From contig NZ_JADBEF010000001.1 in assembly GCF_014873535.1 (NCBI RefSeq), positions 6,138,001 to 6,202,000 of the forward strand: a stretch of DNA of 64,000 nucleotides, read 5' to 3'. The DNA comes from Nonomuraea africana (GTDB taxonomy: Bacteria; Actinomycetota; Actinomycetes; Streptosporangiales; Streptosporangiaceae). Under the pieces are notes generated by a model that worked only from the letters and a program-made list of their open reading frames with translations, had not been told where the DNA came from and searched no databases. The translations under genes and the position numbers were made by a program. Within the stretch, counting starts at the first letter, position 1. Each line of letters opens with the position of its first letter. Positions 1 to 8,468 of this stretch are shown piece after piece.

Positions 1-3
1 GTC

Positions 4-735
4 ATGACACGCAGAGTCGCGCTGGTCACCGGAGGAAGCCGCGGCATCGGGGCCGCCATCGCCCTCAGGCTGGCCGCCGAGGGCGCCGATGTGGTGATCA
101 CCTATGCGCGTGCGGCCGACCGTGCCGCGACGGTCGTCAAGGAGATCGAGGCCGCGGGCGTTCGCGGGCTGGCCGTGGCGGCGGAGGCGTCCGACGCGAG
201 GCAGGTCGTCGCGGCGGTCGAAAGGACGGTCGCCGAGTTCGGCCGGATCGACGTGGTGGTCAGCAACGCGGGCGTCGCGCCGTTCGGGCCGCTGGAGGAC
301 GTGACGCTCGAGGAGGTCGACAGCACACTGGCGATCCACGCGCGCGCCGCGTTCGTGCTGGCCCAGGCGGCCGCCAGGCACATGGGCAGGGGCGGCCGGA
401 TCATCTGCATCGGCAGCAGCCTCGCCGAACGCGTGCCGTATCCGGGCTGGACCCTCTACTCGATGAGCAAGTCGGCGCTGATCGGGCTGACGAAGGGCCT
501 GGCAAGGGATCTCGGCCCGAGGGGCATCACCGCCAACCTCGTGCATCCGGGGTCGACGGACACGGAGATGAACCCGGCCGACAGCCAGGAGGCGGAGGAG
601 GAGCGCGCGTTCACCGCCCTGAACACCTACTGCAGCCCCGACGACATCGCCGCCACCGTCGCCCACCTCGCAGGGGAGGGCGGCAGGCACATCACCGGCG
701 CCGCCATCACCGTCGACGCGGGCACGACGGCCTGA
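4..735 (+). CDS. SDR family NAD(P)-dependent oxidoreductase
   Basis: A 243-residue classical short-chain dehydrogenase/reductase, the usual length for FabG-like members. The N-terminal Rossmann glycine motif TGGSRGIG lies at residues 9-16, SNAG follows near residue 88, and a catalytic Y-x-x-x-K (YSMSK) lies near residue 151. These features predict a cytoplasmic NADP-linked alcohol/ketone oxidoreductase; the substrate cannot be read from sequence. The ATG is 3 bp from the window edge, so its ribosome binding site is only partly visible. The stop is 4 bp before the Gdx gene, which suggests co-transcription. Confidence 0.9.
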   Translation: MTRRVALVTGGSRGIGAAIALRLAAEGADVVITYARAADRAATVVKEIEAAGVRGLAVAAEASDARQVVAAVERTVAEFGRIDVVVSNAGVAPFGPLEDVTLEEVDSTLAIHARAAFVLAQAAARHMGRGGRIICIGSSLAERVPYPGWTLYSMSKSALIGLTKGLARDLGPRGITANLVHPGSTDTEMNPADSQEAEEERAFTALNTYCSPDDIAATVAHLAGEGGRHITGAAITVDAGTTA

Positions 736-739
736 CGTC

Positions 740-1057
740 ATGGCCTGGGTGCTGCTCGTCCTCGCCGCCGGGCTGGAGATCGTCTGGGCCACCGCGCTCG
801 AGCGTTCGGACGGGTTCTCCCGCCCATGGCCCGCGCTCCTCGGCGTGGCCGCGGCGGCGCTGAGTCTCGTGCTGCTCACCTTCGCGCTCAGGTCGCTGCC
901 GATGGGCACGGCGTACGCCGTCTGGGTGGGCCTCGGCGCCGTCGGAGTCGCCGCGGCGGGCATCGTCGCCCTGGGCGAGAGCGCGTCGCCGGCCAGGCTG
1001 GCCTGCCTGGCGCTCATCGTGCTCGGCGTCATCGGGCTCAGGCTCCTGGACGGATGA
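740..1057 (+). CDS. gdx: SMR-family guanidinium exporter (Gdx/SugE type)
   Basis: A 105-residue protein with four hydrophobic segments, the standard size of small multidrug resistance transporters. The membrane-embedded glutamate is Glu13 (AGLEIVWA). The segment SLPMGTAYAVWVGLGAVG followed by GIVALGES is typical of the SugE/Gdx branch, which exports guanidinium in exchange for protons, rather than of the EmrE/QacE multidrug branch. It works as an antiparallel dimer in the membrane. Only 4 bp separate it from the SDR and its stop overlaps the next start (ATGA). No guanidine riboswitch is visible, because the operon leader lies outside the window. Confidence 0.88.
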   Translation: MAWVLLVLAAGLEIVWATALERSDGFSRPWPALLGVAAAALSLVLLTFALRSLPMGTAYAVWVGLGAVGVAAAGIVALGESASPARLACLALIVLGVIGLRLLDG

Positions 1058-1521
1058 CCCGCGCACCAGCGTTCAAGACGGAGGACGGCGCGGTCGGCAG
1101 GGTGGACGGCATGCGGTTCGATACGAAGATCGGCATCGTCGTCCGGGAGGACCTCGCTGCCTGGCAGAAGCTCAACGTCACCGCCTTCCTGGCCAGTGCC
1201 GTCGCCGGTGGGGAGCCGGAGACGATCGGCCGGCCGTACGAGGACGGCTCGGGAAACGAGTACCTCCCGATGTTCAGGCAGCCGGTGCTCGTCTACGCCA
1301 CGGACGGCGAAGGGCTGGCCGGGGTGAGGGAGCGCGCCATGGCCCGCGGGCTGCGGGTGGCCGTCTACACCGAGGATCTGTTCAAGACCGGCAACGACGA
1401 CGACAACAGGGCGGCGGTGCGCGCCGTGCTGGAGGAGGACCTGAGGCTGGTCGGGCTCGCGATCTACGGGCCGCGCAACGCGGTGGACAAGGTGACGAAG
1501 GGCCTGTCGCTGCATCCGTGA
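1054..1521 (+). CDS. DUF2000 domain protein
   Basis: A 155-residue protein. From MRFDTKIGIVVREDLAAWQKLNVTAF onward (given here only as the recognisable start of the domain, residues 20 onward) it matches the DUF2000 family, small proteins of unknown function. The proposed ATG at 1054 overlaps the gdx stop as ATGA, which supports translational coupling; an internal ATG at 1111 would start exactly at the domain. No membrane segments or known catalytic motif are visible. Third gene of the SDR-gdx operon. Confidence 0.8.
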   Translation: MTRAPAFKTEDGAVGRVDGMRFDTKIGIVVREDLAAWQKLNVTAFLASAVAGGEPETIGRPYEDGSGNEYLPMFRQPVLVYATDGEGLAGVRERAMARGLRVAVYTEDLFKTGNDDDNRAAVRAVLEEDLRLVGLAIYGPRNAVDKVTKGLSLHP

Positions 1522-2310
1522 TCACCACCTGCGGCGGCGGGCGGAGCGCAGCCTGCCGAGGATGCGGGTGACCTGATCGGGCGCCGGTTTCCAGCCGCAC
1601 TCGATCAGGGCGTTGGCCACCTGCTCGACGAGGTCGGCGCCGCGCCCCGGGATCACGTCACGGCGGACGGTGATGACGCGCCATCCCGCGGTGCGCAGGG
1701 CGGCGCGGCGGCCAAGGTCGCGCCTGCGGTCGGCGGCCGAGGTGTGGTGCTCGTGGCCGTCGTACTCGACGGCGAGCATGAAAGCCGGCCATCCGAGGTC
1801 GAGGTGGACGAGACGGCCGCCGGGCAGGTCGACGCGGATCTGGGTGGCGGGGCGGGGCAGCCCGCCCTCGACGAGGATGACCCTGAGCCAGCTCTCCCGA
1901 GGGGAGGCGGCGCCCCTGTCGGCCATCGCGAGCGTCTCCCAGAGGCCGCGGAAGCCCGTGGCCCTGCGCAGGAGGCCGTCGTGATCGACGCCGCGGCGCA
2001 GGAACTGGTCGACGATGGCGATCCCCTCAGGACGAGGGAGCCGCTGGGCGCAGTCGAACGCGGTGCGTTCGGGAGTGGTCACGCGGACGGACCTGTGGCA
2101 GGTCACGTCGGCGGACGGGAGCGAGGCGACATGAACGGCGCACCCAGGCACCTCCGCCGGGTGCGGGACTGCCAGCTCGACGGGCCACGCGTCCTCGCTC
2201 TCGCTCAGGGCGTCGAGGCCCCAGATGTGAGCGGCGGTGCGGAGACAGGCGGCGGCGCCGGAGACCATGCCGGTGAACAGGCGGGCCCTGTCGAGGAGGG
2301 AGGGTTGCAC
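1522..2310 (-). CDS. DUF559-type (PD-(D/E)XK) nuclease-like protein
   Basis: The C-terminal half carries VHLDLGWPAFMLAVEYDG followed by HEHH and a basic stretch ending GWRVITVRRD, the layout of DUF559, a Vsr-like PD-(D/E)XK fold. The N-terminal half (LRTAAHIWGLD, then TTPERTAFDCA) resembles AbiEi-like proteins that combine a winged helix with this domain. A biochemical role is not established for these orphans. The reading frame is open up to a GTG at 2385, but the extra 25 residues are Pro/Arg-rich and look non-coding, so I prefer the GTG at 2310; a still later ATG is possible. Its stop abuts the stop of the DUF2000 gene. Confidence 0.75.
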   Translation of the reverse strand: MQPSLLDRARLFTGMVSGAAACLRTAAHIWGLDALSESEDAWPVELAVPHPAEVPGCAVHVASLPSADVTCHRSVRVTTPERTAFDCAQRLPRPEGIAIVDQFLRRGVDHDGLLRRATGFRGLWETLAMADRGAASPRESWLRVILVEGGLPRPATQIRVDLPGGRLVHLDLGWPAFMLAVEYDGHEHHTSAADRRRDLGRRAALRTAGWRVITVRRDVIPGRGADLVEQVANALIECGWKPAPDQVTRILGRLRSARRRRW

Positions 2311-2398
2311 GGGGCCAGGATGGCGGGGCGGCGCGCGGCCCCGGACGTGCGAACAGGATTCTGTGGACGGCCGGCCGTTGTCCACAGGCGGTCGCGGC

Positions 2399-3403
2399 TC
2401 AGGGCCAGGAGGAGTCCTGGTCCGGGTCGCCGCCGTTGGACAGGAGCCGGATGTCCGATTCGACCATCATCGCCACCAACTCCTCGAAGGGCACCGTGGG
2501 CTCCCATCCGAGCTGCACCCGGGCCTTCTTCGGATCGGCGCACAGCAGGTCCACCTCGGCGGGCCGGTGCAGGCTCTGGTCGCCGACGACGTACTTCTCC
2601 CAGTCGAGCCCCGCCGCCGTGAACGCCGCCTCGACCAGTTCCCTGACCGAGTGCGTGCGCCCGGTACCGATCACGTAGTCCTCGGGGGTGTCGGCCTGGA
2701 GCATGAGATGCATGGCCCGCACGTAGTCACCGGCGAAACCCCAGTCGCGGCGCGCCTCCAGGTTGCCGAGCCGCAGCTCGGAGGCGAGACCGAGCTTGAT
2801 CCGCGCCGCCCCGAGCGACACCTTGCGCGTCACGAACTCCGCGCCCCTGCGGGGCGACTCGTGGTTGAACAGGATTCCCGACACCGCGAACATCCCGTAG
2901 GACTCGCGGTAGTTCTGGGTGAGGAAGTGACCGTAGGCCTTGGCCACGCCGTACGGCGAGCGCGGGTGGAAGGACGTGCGCTCGTTCTGCGGAGTCTCGC
3001 TGACCTGCCCGAACATCTCCGACGAGGAGGCCTGGTAGAAGCGGATGGAGGCGCCGCGCGAGGAGCACACCCTGATGGCCTCCAGCATGCGCAGCACGCC
3101 CATGCCCGTGACCTCGGCCGTCAGCTCGGCCTGCTCCCACGACATCGGCACGAAGGAGATCGCCCCGAGGTTGTAGACCTCGTCCGGCTGCACCTTCTCC
3201 ACCGCGGAGATCAGCGACCCCTGGTCGAGCAGGTCACCCCTGACCACCTGGACATCCGCCAGCAGCTTGCGCATCCTCGACACGCGCGGGTTGGCCTGCC
3301 CCCTGGCCAGACCCCACACCTCGTACCCCGAAGCGAGCAGGTGCTCGGCCAGATAGGAACCGTCCTGCCCGGTGATGCCGGTGATCAGCGCGCGCCTGGC
3401 CAA
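2399..3403 (-). CDS. gmd: GDP-mannose 4,6-dehydratase
   Basis: Converts GDP-D-mannose to GDP-4-keto-6-deoxy-D-mannose in the cytoplasm, the entry to GDP-fucose, GDP-rhamnose and similar sugars. The N-terminus RALITGITGQDGSYLAEHL is diagnostic of the family. A YNLGA motif, then QASSSEMFG, SPYGVAKAYGH (catalytic Tyr and Lys) and RRDWGFAGDYV follow in order. I chose the TTG at 3403 because GGAGGG sits 5 bp upstream and it begins just before the Rossmann strand; the frame is open to an ATG at 3475. It is divergent from the glycosyltransferase operon at 3636 and may supply a deoxyhexose to it. Confidence 0.93.
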   Translation of the reverse strand: MARRALITGITGQDGSYLAEHLLASGYEVWGLARGQANPRVSRMRKLLADVQVVRGDLLDQGSLISAVEKVQPDEVYNLGAISFVPMSWEQAELTAEVTGMGVLRMLEAIRVCSSRGASIRFYQASSSEMFGQVSETPQNERTSFHPRSPYGVAKAYGHFLTQNYRESYGMFAVSGILFNHESPRRGAEFVTRKVSLGAARIKLGLASELRLGNLEARRDWGFAGDYVRAMHLMLQADTPEDYVIGTGRTHSVRELVEAAFTAAGLDWEKYVVGDQSLHRPAEVDLLCADPKKARVQLGWEPTVPFEELVAMMVESDIRLLSNGGDPDQDSSWP

Positions 3404-3476
3404 CGAGGCCCTCCATCGATAGTCCTTGGGACGGGAATGTACAGCTAGGTCCCCCAACGAAGCATCAGCCCTCATA

Positions 3477-3503
3477 GAACGCGTTCCACCGAACGACGTT
3501 CGG
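3477..3503. promoter_or_regulatory. paired palindromes between gmd and GT4 operon
   Basis: Two perfect palindromes lie side by side in the 232-bp divergent spacer: GAACGCGTTC at 3477-3486 and CCGAACGACGTTCGG at 3489-3503. The GAAC/GTTC half-sites recall SOS boxes, but the 2-bp and 3-bp spacings do not fit the actinobacterial LexA box (GAAC-N4-GTTC). A repressor site controlling gmd and the GT4 operon is inference. Confidence 0.3.
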
Positions 3504-3635
3504 TACGGCTAACTTCCCAGTTCGCGCCCCGTGAAAGCCATCCGAGGAACAATTCCACAAGAGGCCCCTCATACCTACCCAATGGTAAGGTGCGCAGACT
3601 AAGGTCATCTTTCACGGTACCGGGCGGAGAAAGGG

Positions 3636-4880
3636 GTGCCAGTGGGCGACTCTCTGCGGATCGCGCTGCTGTCCTACCGGAGTAAGCCCACCTGTGGAGG
3701 TCAAGGCGTCTACCTCCGCCACCTGAGCAGGGAACTGGTCGCACTCGGCCACCACGTCGAGGTCTTCTCCGGCCAGCCGTACCCCGAGCTCGACGAGGGC
3801 GTGGTGCTCAACAAGGTCCCGAGCCTCGACCTCTACCGCGACGAGGATCCCTTCCGCACGCCGAAGCTGCACGAGTACCGCGACTGGATCGACTGGCTCG
3901 AGGTCGGCACCATGTGGACGGCGGGCTTCCCCGAGCCGCTGACCTTCACGCTGCGCGCCTACCGCGAGATGAAGCGGCGCCGCAAGGACTTCGACGTCGT
4001 CCAGGACAACCAGACGCTCGGGTACGGCCTGCTCGGCATCCAGAAGCTACTCCCGGTGGTCGGCACGATCCACCACCCGATCAGCGTCGACCGGCGCATC
4101 GAGCTGGAAGCGGCCAAGGGCGTCAAGAAGCTCACCATGCGCCGGTGGTACGGCTTCGTGAAGATGCAGGCCAAGGTCGCCCCGCGGCTGAGCCCGATCC
4201 TCACGGTGAGCGAGTCGAGCCTGGCCGACATCCACCGCGACTTCAACGTGCCGCAGGCAAACATGCGCCTGATCCCGCTGGGCGTCGACACGCGCTACTT
4301 CCACCCGCGGCCCGACAAGCCGCGCAGGAAGGGCTCCATCGTCGCCGTGGCGAGCGCCGACTCCCCCATGAAGGGCGTCTCGACGCTGCTGAGAGCGGTC
4401 GCCAAGCTGGCCACCGAGCGCGACGTGACCCTCACCGTGGTCAGCAAGCCCACGCCCGGCGGCCCGACCGAGCAACTGGTCCAGGAGCTCTCCCTGCAGG
4501 ACAGGGTCCGCTTCGTCCACGGCATCTCCGACGACGAGCTGGGCGAGCTGATCGCCACCTCGGAGATCTCCGTGGTCCCGAGCCTCTACGAGGGCTTCTC
4601 GCTGCCCGCCGTCGAGCACATGGCCTGCGCCACGCCGCTGGTCGCCAGCCGTACGGGTGCGCTGCCCGAGGTGGTCGGCGACGCCGCGGTGCAGGTGACG
4701 CCGGGTGACCCCGAGGAGCTGGCCGCGGTGCTGCGCCGCCTGCACGACGATCCCGAGGAGCGCGAGCGGGTCGGCAGGGCGGGCTACGACCGCGTGATGG
4801 AGCGCTACACCTGGAACGTCGTCGCCAAGAAGACCGTCGAGGCCTACGGAGAGGCCATTGAGGAGTTCGGCAAGTGCTGA
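3636..4880 (+). CDS. GT4-family glycosyltransferase
   Basis: A 414-residue GT-B fold retaining glycosyltransferase. The N-terminal domain opens with IALLSYRSKPTCGGQGVYL, a glycine-rich acceptor loop. The C-terminal donor domain has VPSLYEGFSLPAVEH, the E-x7-E motif at about residues 319-327. No signal peptide is visible, so it probably acts at the cytoplasmic face. The GTG at 3636 and another at 3642 are both usable after GGAGAAAGGG. The following methyltransferase overlaps it by 7 bp and the toroid gene overlaps that one, so the three are one operon. Donor and acceptor are unknown; nearby gmd suggests a deoxyhexose donor (inference). Confidence 0.9.
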   Translation: MPVGDSLRIALLSYRSKPTCGGQGVYLRHLSRELVALGHHVEVFSGQPYPELDEGVVLNKVPSLDLYRDEDPFRTPKLHEYRDWIDWLEVGTMWTAGFPEPLTFTLRAYREMKRRRKDFDVVQDNQTLGYGLLGIQKLLPVVGTIHHPISVDRRIELEAAKGVKKLTMRRWYGFVKMQAKVAPRLSPILTVSESSLADIHRDFNVPQANMRLIPLGVDTRYFHPRPDKPRRKGSIVAVASADSPMKGVSTLLRAVAKLATERDVTLTVVSKPTPGGPTEQLVQELSLQDRVRFVHGISDDELGELIATSEISVVPSLYEGFSLPAVEHMACATPLVASRTGALPEVVGDAAVQVTPGDPEELAAVLRRLHDDPEERERVGRAGYDRVMERYTWNVVAKKTVEAYGEAIEEFGKC

Positions 4881-5581
4881 CCGTCGACTTCGCCCGGCTG
4901 CCGGTCGGGCCGGGTATGCGCGTGCTCGATCTGGGGTGCGGCGGCGGCCGCCACGCCTTCGAGGTGCTGCGCAGGGGCGCGGACGTGGTCGCCTTCGACA
5001 TGGACCAGTCCGAGCTCGACGGCGTCAAGTCGATGTTCGCGGCGATGGAGGAGACCGGCGAGGCCGTGGGCACCGGCGAGACGGTGCAGGGCACCGCGCT
5101 GGACATGCCGTTCGAGGACGGCACCTTCGACCGGGTGATCGCCGCCGAGGTGCTGGAGCACATCCACGAGGACACGACCGCCATGCGGGAGATCCTTCGC
5201 GTGCTCAAGCCGGGCGGGCTGGCCGCGGTCACCGTTCCGGCGTTCCTGCCCGAGCGGATCTCGTGGGCGCTGAGCGAGGAGTACCACACCGCTCCCGGCG
5301 GGCACATCCGGATCTACACGCTGGCGGAGCTCAGGGCCAAGCTCAAGGCCACCGGCTTCAAGGTCGGCCCGCACCACTTCGCGCACGGCCTGCACGCGCC
5401 GTACTGGTGGATCAAGTGCGCGGTCGGCGTCGACAATGACGAGCACCCGCTGGTCAAGGCCTACCATCAGCTGCTGGTCTGGGACATCATGAAGCGGCCC
5501 AGGACGACCAGGATCGCCGAGGCGGTGCTGAACCAGCTCATCGGCAAGAGCGTGGTGCTCTACCTCAGGAAGCCCGCGTGA
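4874..5581 (+). CDS. class I SAM-dependent methyltransferase
   Basis: 235 residues with SAM motif I VLDLGCGGGRH at about residues 17-27, an acidic residue after strand 2 (AFDMD), the DMPFEDGTFD motif II region and ILRVLKPGG motif III. This is a Methyltransf_11-like fold. It starts at GTG 4874, inside the end of the GT4 gene (7-bp overlap), and its stop overlaps the next start (GTGA). In this context it probably methylates the glycosylated product or its lipid carrier; that is inference from operon position. Confidence 0.88.
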   Translation: MLTVDFARLPVGPGMRVLDLGCGGGRHAFEVLRRGADVVAFDMDQSELDGVKSMFAAMEETGEAVGTGETVQGTALDMPFEDGTFDRVIAAEVLEHIHEDTTAMREILRVLKPGGLAAVTVPAFLPERISWALSEEYHTAPGGHIRIYTLAELRAKLKATGFKVGPHHFAHGLHAPYWWIKCAVGVDNDEHPLVKAYHQLLVWDIMKRPRTTRIAEAVLNQLIGKSVVLYLRKPA

Positions 5582-6645
5582 TCTCCAGCGGCCAGGTCCT
5601 CCAGACGGCGCAGAGCATCGCGGACATCCAGGAGGACGACGGCGGCGTGCCATGGCCCGAGGGCCACGTCGACGCGTGGAACCACGTCGAGTGCCTGATG
5701 GCCATGGCGGTGGCGGGCCTCACCGGCAACGTCGAGCGCGGCTACGCCTGGCTGGAGCGACACCAGCGCGACGACGGCTCCTGGCCCATGAAGCTGGTCA
5801 AGGGAGAGGCCGTCGAGCGAGGCGGGGAGTCCAACCACGCCGCGTACGTCGCGGTCGGCGTCTGGCACGACCTCCTGGTCACCGGCGAGCCGGAGCGGGC
5901 GCGCGAGCGCTGGCCCATGGTCAAGAAGGCCCTCGACTACGTCGTCGACCTCCAGACCCCGCGCGGCGAGATCGTCTGGGAGCGCGACGCCCAGGGCCGC
6001 GCCGCGGGATACGCCCTGCTCACCGGCTGTTCCTCCATCCACCAGGGCCTGCGCAGCGGCGTCCTGCTCGCCGACCGCCTCGACGACCCTCAGCCGCACT
6101 GGGAGCTGGCCGCCGACCGGCTGGCCGGCGCGCTGCAGAACCACCCCGACGCCTTCGCCGACAAGAGCCGCTTCTCGATGGACTGGTACTACCCCGTCCT
6201 CGGCGGCGCCGTCCGCGGTGACCAGGGGGCCGACCTGCTGGACAAGGAGTGGGACACGTTCGTGGTGCCGGGCCTCGGCATCCGCTGCGTCTCCGACCAG
6301 CCGTGGGTGACCGGCGCGGAGACCTGCGAGCTGGTCCTGGCGCTCGACGCCCTGGGTGACCGCGAGCGCGCCGAGCAGCTGTTCGCCGACATGCAGCACC
6401 TGCGCCACGAGGACGGCTCGTACTGGACGGGCTGGCAGTTCGCCAACCGCAAGCACTTCCCGCACGAGCGATCCGGCTACACCGCCGCCGCGGTGGTGCT
6501 CGCCGCCGACGCCCTGCTCGGGCTCACCTCGGGCGCGGCCCTCTTCCGCGACATCCCCTCCACGTACGGCAGGCAGGCCTGGCCCCACCGCGCTCACGTG
6601 GCTGAGGTCCGTCCAAGCACGCCACTCCAGCACGACTCCGGCTGA
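5578..6645 (+). CDS. prenyltransferase/squalene-cyclase-like alpha/alpha-toroid protein
   Basis: 355 residues with repeated helical-pair signatures: ECLMAMAVAGLTG, WLERHQRDDGSWP, LDYVVDLQTPRGEIVW and LRHEDGSYWTGWQF. The DDGSW-type repeats are the QW-like motifs of prenyltransferase beta subunits and terpene cyclases. I do not see the DXDD acid of class II cyclases or the full zinc site of protein prenyltransferases, so the catalytic activity is open. It starts at a GTG overlapping the methyltransferase stop. The fold suggests that the operon acts on an isoprenoid or polyprenyl lipid. Confidence 0.8.
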   Translation: MISSGQVLQTAQSIADIQEDDGGVPWPEGHVDAWNHVECLMAMAVAGLTGNVERGYAWLERHQRDDGSWPMKLVKGEAVERGGESNHAAYVAVGVWHDLLVTGEPERARERWPMVKKALDYVVDLQTPRGEIVWERDAQGRAAGYALLTGCSSIHQGLRSGVLLADRLDDPQPHWELAADRLAGALQNHPDAFADKSRFSMDWYYPVLGGAVRGDQGADLLDKEWDTFVVPGLGIRCVSDQPWVTGAETCELVLALDALGDRERAEQLFADMQHLRHEDGSYWTGWQFANRKHFPHERSGYTAAAVVLAADALLGLTSGAALFRDIPSTYGRQAWPHRAHVAEVRPSTPLQHDSG

Positions 6646-6777
6646 TCGCCGTTACATCACCCCCGAAGCAAGCCGTTTTGCCGTTTCTTTGCCACGAGAA
6701 TCGGAGCGCCGTCGAGGAGCGCCGCAAGGCCGTCACTAGGTTCGTGGCTGGCCGTACGATGCGTCTTCGGGGGAAGA

Positions 6778-7770
6778 GTGGGCGACACGGGCACACTGCC
6801 GTTCTTGGACCAGCTCAGGATCGAGCCGATCAACTCCCCCGCGCAGGGCATGCGCCGCCTCCTGGCGAAGGATCCGGCCGAGGCCGATCTGGGCAGGCGG
6901 CGTTTCCGCCTCAGAGCCGGTGAGGTCCGCGCCACGCTGGAGCGAGCCGAACGCTCCCACATCTTCGGCTACAACGCCGTCCTGTCCTACGAGACGGGCA
7001 AGATCGACGAGTTGCCCGCCGAGCAGCGGGGGTTCGGCTACGAGGGCGCGGCCATGGCGTGCGCCACGCTCGACCTGATCACCATGAGCAGGGGCCGGCG
7101 GGTGCACGAACTGCTGGCCGGCCTCGCCGTACGCCATCGGCACGCCGCGCACCTGGGCATCGGCCGCGCCTACGCCAGGTTGCGCCTGCGCCCGCTCTGG
7201 GGGTTCAGGAGCAGCCATCCGCTGCTGCGGTGGCTGGCGGTCGACGGGTTCGGCTTCCAGCGCTCGCTCACCCACGCCGACCGCATGGTGGGCGAGCGGT
7301 CCATGCCCGACCTGCTGACCAGGGGGCATCGGGCCATCTTCGACCAGGGCCTGGGCCGCATGCTGTGGTTCCACGACTGCGCCTGCCCCGAGGACGTCGC
7401 GGCGCGCGTCGCGGAGTTCCCCGCGGGGCGCAGGGGCGACCTGTGGAGCGGGGTGGCGTTCGCGGCCACCTACGTGGGCGGCGCCGACCTGGACGAGCTC
7501 TGCAGCCTGGCGGCCCACGCCACCGCCGACGGCTTCCGCGCCCATCTGGCGCAGGGCGCGGCCTTCGCGATCGCCGCACGGCTGCAGGAGGGACACGTGC
7601 CCGAGCAGGCGGGGCACGCCGTCCACCTGCTGGCGGGGGCCGACCCCGAGGAGGCGGCGTCGTGGACGGACACCGCGCTGATCGCGCTGGGCCACGACCC
7701 CCACACCCACGAGGACTTCCAGGCCTGGCACGCCCACACGCGCCGCGCGATGACCCGCCGCCACCGCTAG
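6778..7770 (+). CDS. DUF1702 family protein
   Basis: 330 residues. Signatures YNAVLSYETGKI, QRGFGYEGAAMACATLDL and SGVAFAATYVGG are those of DUF1702, a family known from enediyne gene clusters and from other actinobacterial secondary-metabolite or lipid loci, with no assigned reaction. The start is GTG 6778 after GGGGGAAGA. It is separated by 132 bp from the toroid gene, so it may have its own promoter, but the functional grouping with the GT4 operon seems real. Its stop codon overlaps that of the convergent methyltransferase through CTAG. Confidence 0.78.
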   Translation: MGDTGTLPFLDQLRIEPINSPAQGMRRLLAKDPAEADLGRRRFRLRAGEVRATLERAERSHIFGYNAVLSYETGKIDELPAEQRGFGYEGAAMACATLDLITMSRGRRVHELLAGLAVRHRHAAHLGIGRAYARLRLRPLWGFRSSHPLLRWLAVDGFGFQRSLTHADRMVGERSMPDLLTRGHRAIFDQGLGRMLWFHDCACPEDVAARVAEFPAGRRGDLWSGVAFAATYVGGADLDELCSLAAHATADGFRAHLAQGAAFAIAARLQEGHVPEQAGHAVHLLAGADPEEAASWTDTALIALGHDPHTHEDFQAWHAHTRRAMTRRHR

Positions 7771-8399
7771 AGGCGCGCGAGGACCCTCAGCGAGCCCGTC
7801 ACCGAGACCTCCTTGAAGGCTCCCGACTCCAGCGCGCGCAGATAGACGCGGTAGGGGGCCTGGCCGCCGTCGGCGGGGTCGGGATAGATGTCGTGGAAGA
7901 CCAGCGCGCCGCCGGGGGCGACGTGCGGCGCCCAGCCCTCGTAGTCGCGCGTCACCGGCTCCTCGGAGTGGCCGCCGTCGATGAACAGCATGCCGAGCGG
8001 CGTGTTCCACAGCCGCGCCACCTGCTCCGACCTGCCCACGATCGCGATGACCTCGTCCTCGAGCCCGGCCGCGGCGATCGTGGCGCGGAAGGTCGGCAGG
8101 GAGTCCATCTTGCCGAAGCGCGGATCCACCAGCGTCGGGTCGTGGTGCGCCCAGCCGGGCTGGATCTCCTCCGAACCCCTGTGGTGGTCGACCGTCACCA
8201 CGACCGAGCCGACCTGCCTGGCGGCCGCGCCGAGGTAGACGGCCGACTTGCCGCAGTAGGTGCCGATCTCGCAGATGGGACCGTGCTTGCCGTACTGGAG
8301 GGCCGCCTCGTAGAGGGCCCGCCCCTCGACACGGGGCATGAAACCCTTGGCGCGCTCGGCGGCCTGCAGCAGGTGGGGCGGCATCTCCATGACGAGCAC
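7767..8399 (-). CDS. class I SAM-dependent methyltransferase (Methyltransf_24 type)
   Basis: About 210 residues. ICEIGTYCGKSAVYLG is SAM motif I of the Methyltransf_24/cephalosporin hydroxylase-like group; VVVTVDHHRGSEE and MLFIDGGHSEEPV follow, with a metal-binding-like D-G-G-H. The C-terminus has GGALVFHDIYPDP. Such proteins often methylate sugars or polyketides. The GTG at 8399 and an ATG at 8390 are alternative starts. It converges on the DUF1702 gene with a 4-bp overlap and is divergent from the PPOX operon. Confidence 0.85.
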   Translation of the reverse strand: MLVMEMPPHLLQAAERAKGFMPRVEGRALYEAALQYGKHGPICEIGTYCGKSAVYLGAAARQVGSVVVTVDHHRGSEEIQPGWAHHDPTLVDPRFGKMDSLPTFRATIAAAGLEDEVIAIVGRSEQVARLWNTPLGMLFIDGGHSEEPVTRDYEGWAPHVAPGGALVFHDIYPDPADGGQAPYRVYLRALESGAFKEVSVTGSLRVLARL

Positions 8400-8434
8400 C
8401 CTACTGGAGGACCTGCAAACCGAACATTCCTCTT

Positions 8435-8459
8435 GAACCGGATTCTGGAACCTGTTCTA
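8435..8459 (+). promoter_or_regulatory. putative operator for the PPOX-ferredoxin-ADH operon
   Basis: GAACCGGATTCTGG (8435-8448) lies 20 bp before the GTG of the PPOX gene; its reverse complement is CCAGAATCCGGTTC and fits the CYAGAR-N4-GTTC pattern also found before three other genes here. A second overlapping palindrome, TGGAACCTGTTCTA (8446-8459), fits the TNNAACNNGTTNNA pattern described for the mycobacterial sterol regulator KstR. What binds it is unknown. Confidence 0.45.
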
Positions 8460-8468
8460 CTTGGCAAC

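Noticed and set aside
1..739. Guanidine riboswitch for the Gdx gene
   Set aside because: Gdx is the second gene with a 4-bp gap; any leader would lie upstream of position 1, outside the window.
3477..3503. LexA/SOS box
   Set aside because: The half-sites are spaced by 2 and 3 bp, while the actinobacterial SOS box needs GAAC-N4-GTTC; the flanking genes are not SOS genes.
3636..8399. Enediyne or polyketide biosynthetic gene cluster based on DUF1702
   Set aside because: No PKS, enediyne cassette genes or NRPS are present nearby; DUF1702 alone is not sufficient.
8446..8459. Firm assignment of the operator to KstR
   Set aside because: The pattern fits, but the other three regulon sites have different spacing and no kstR homologue or sterol cluster is in the window; only a generic TetR-type operator is claimed.
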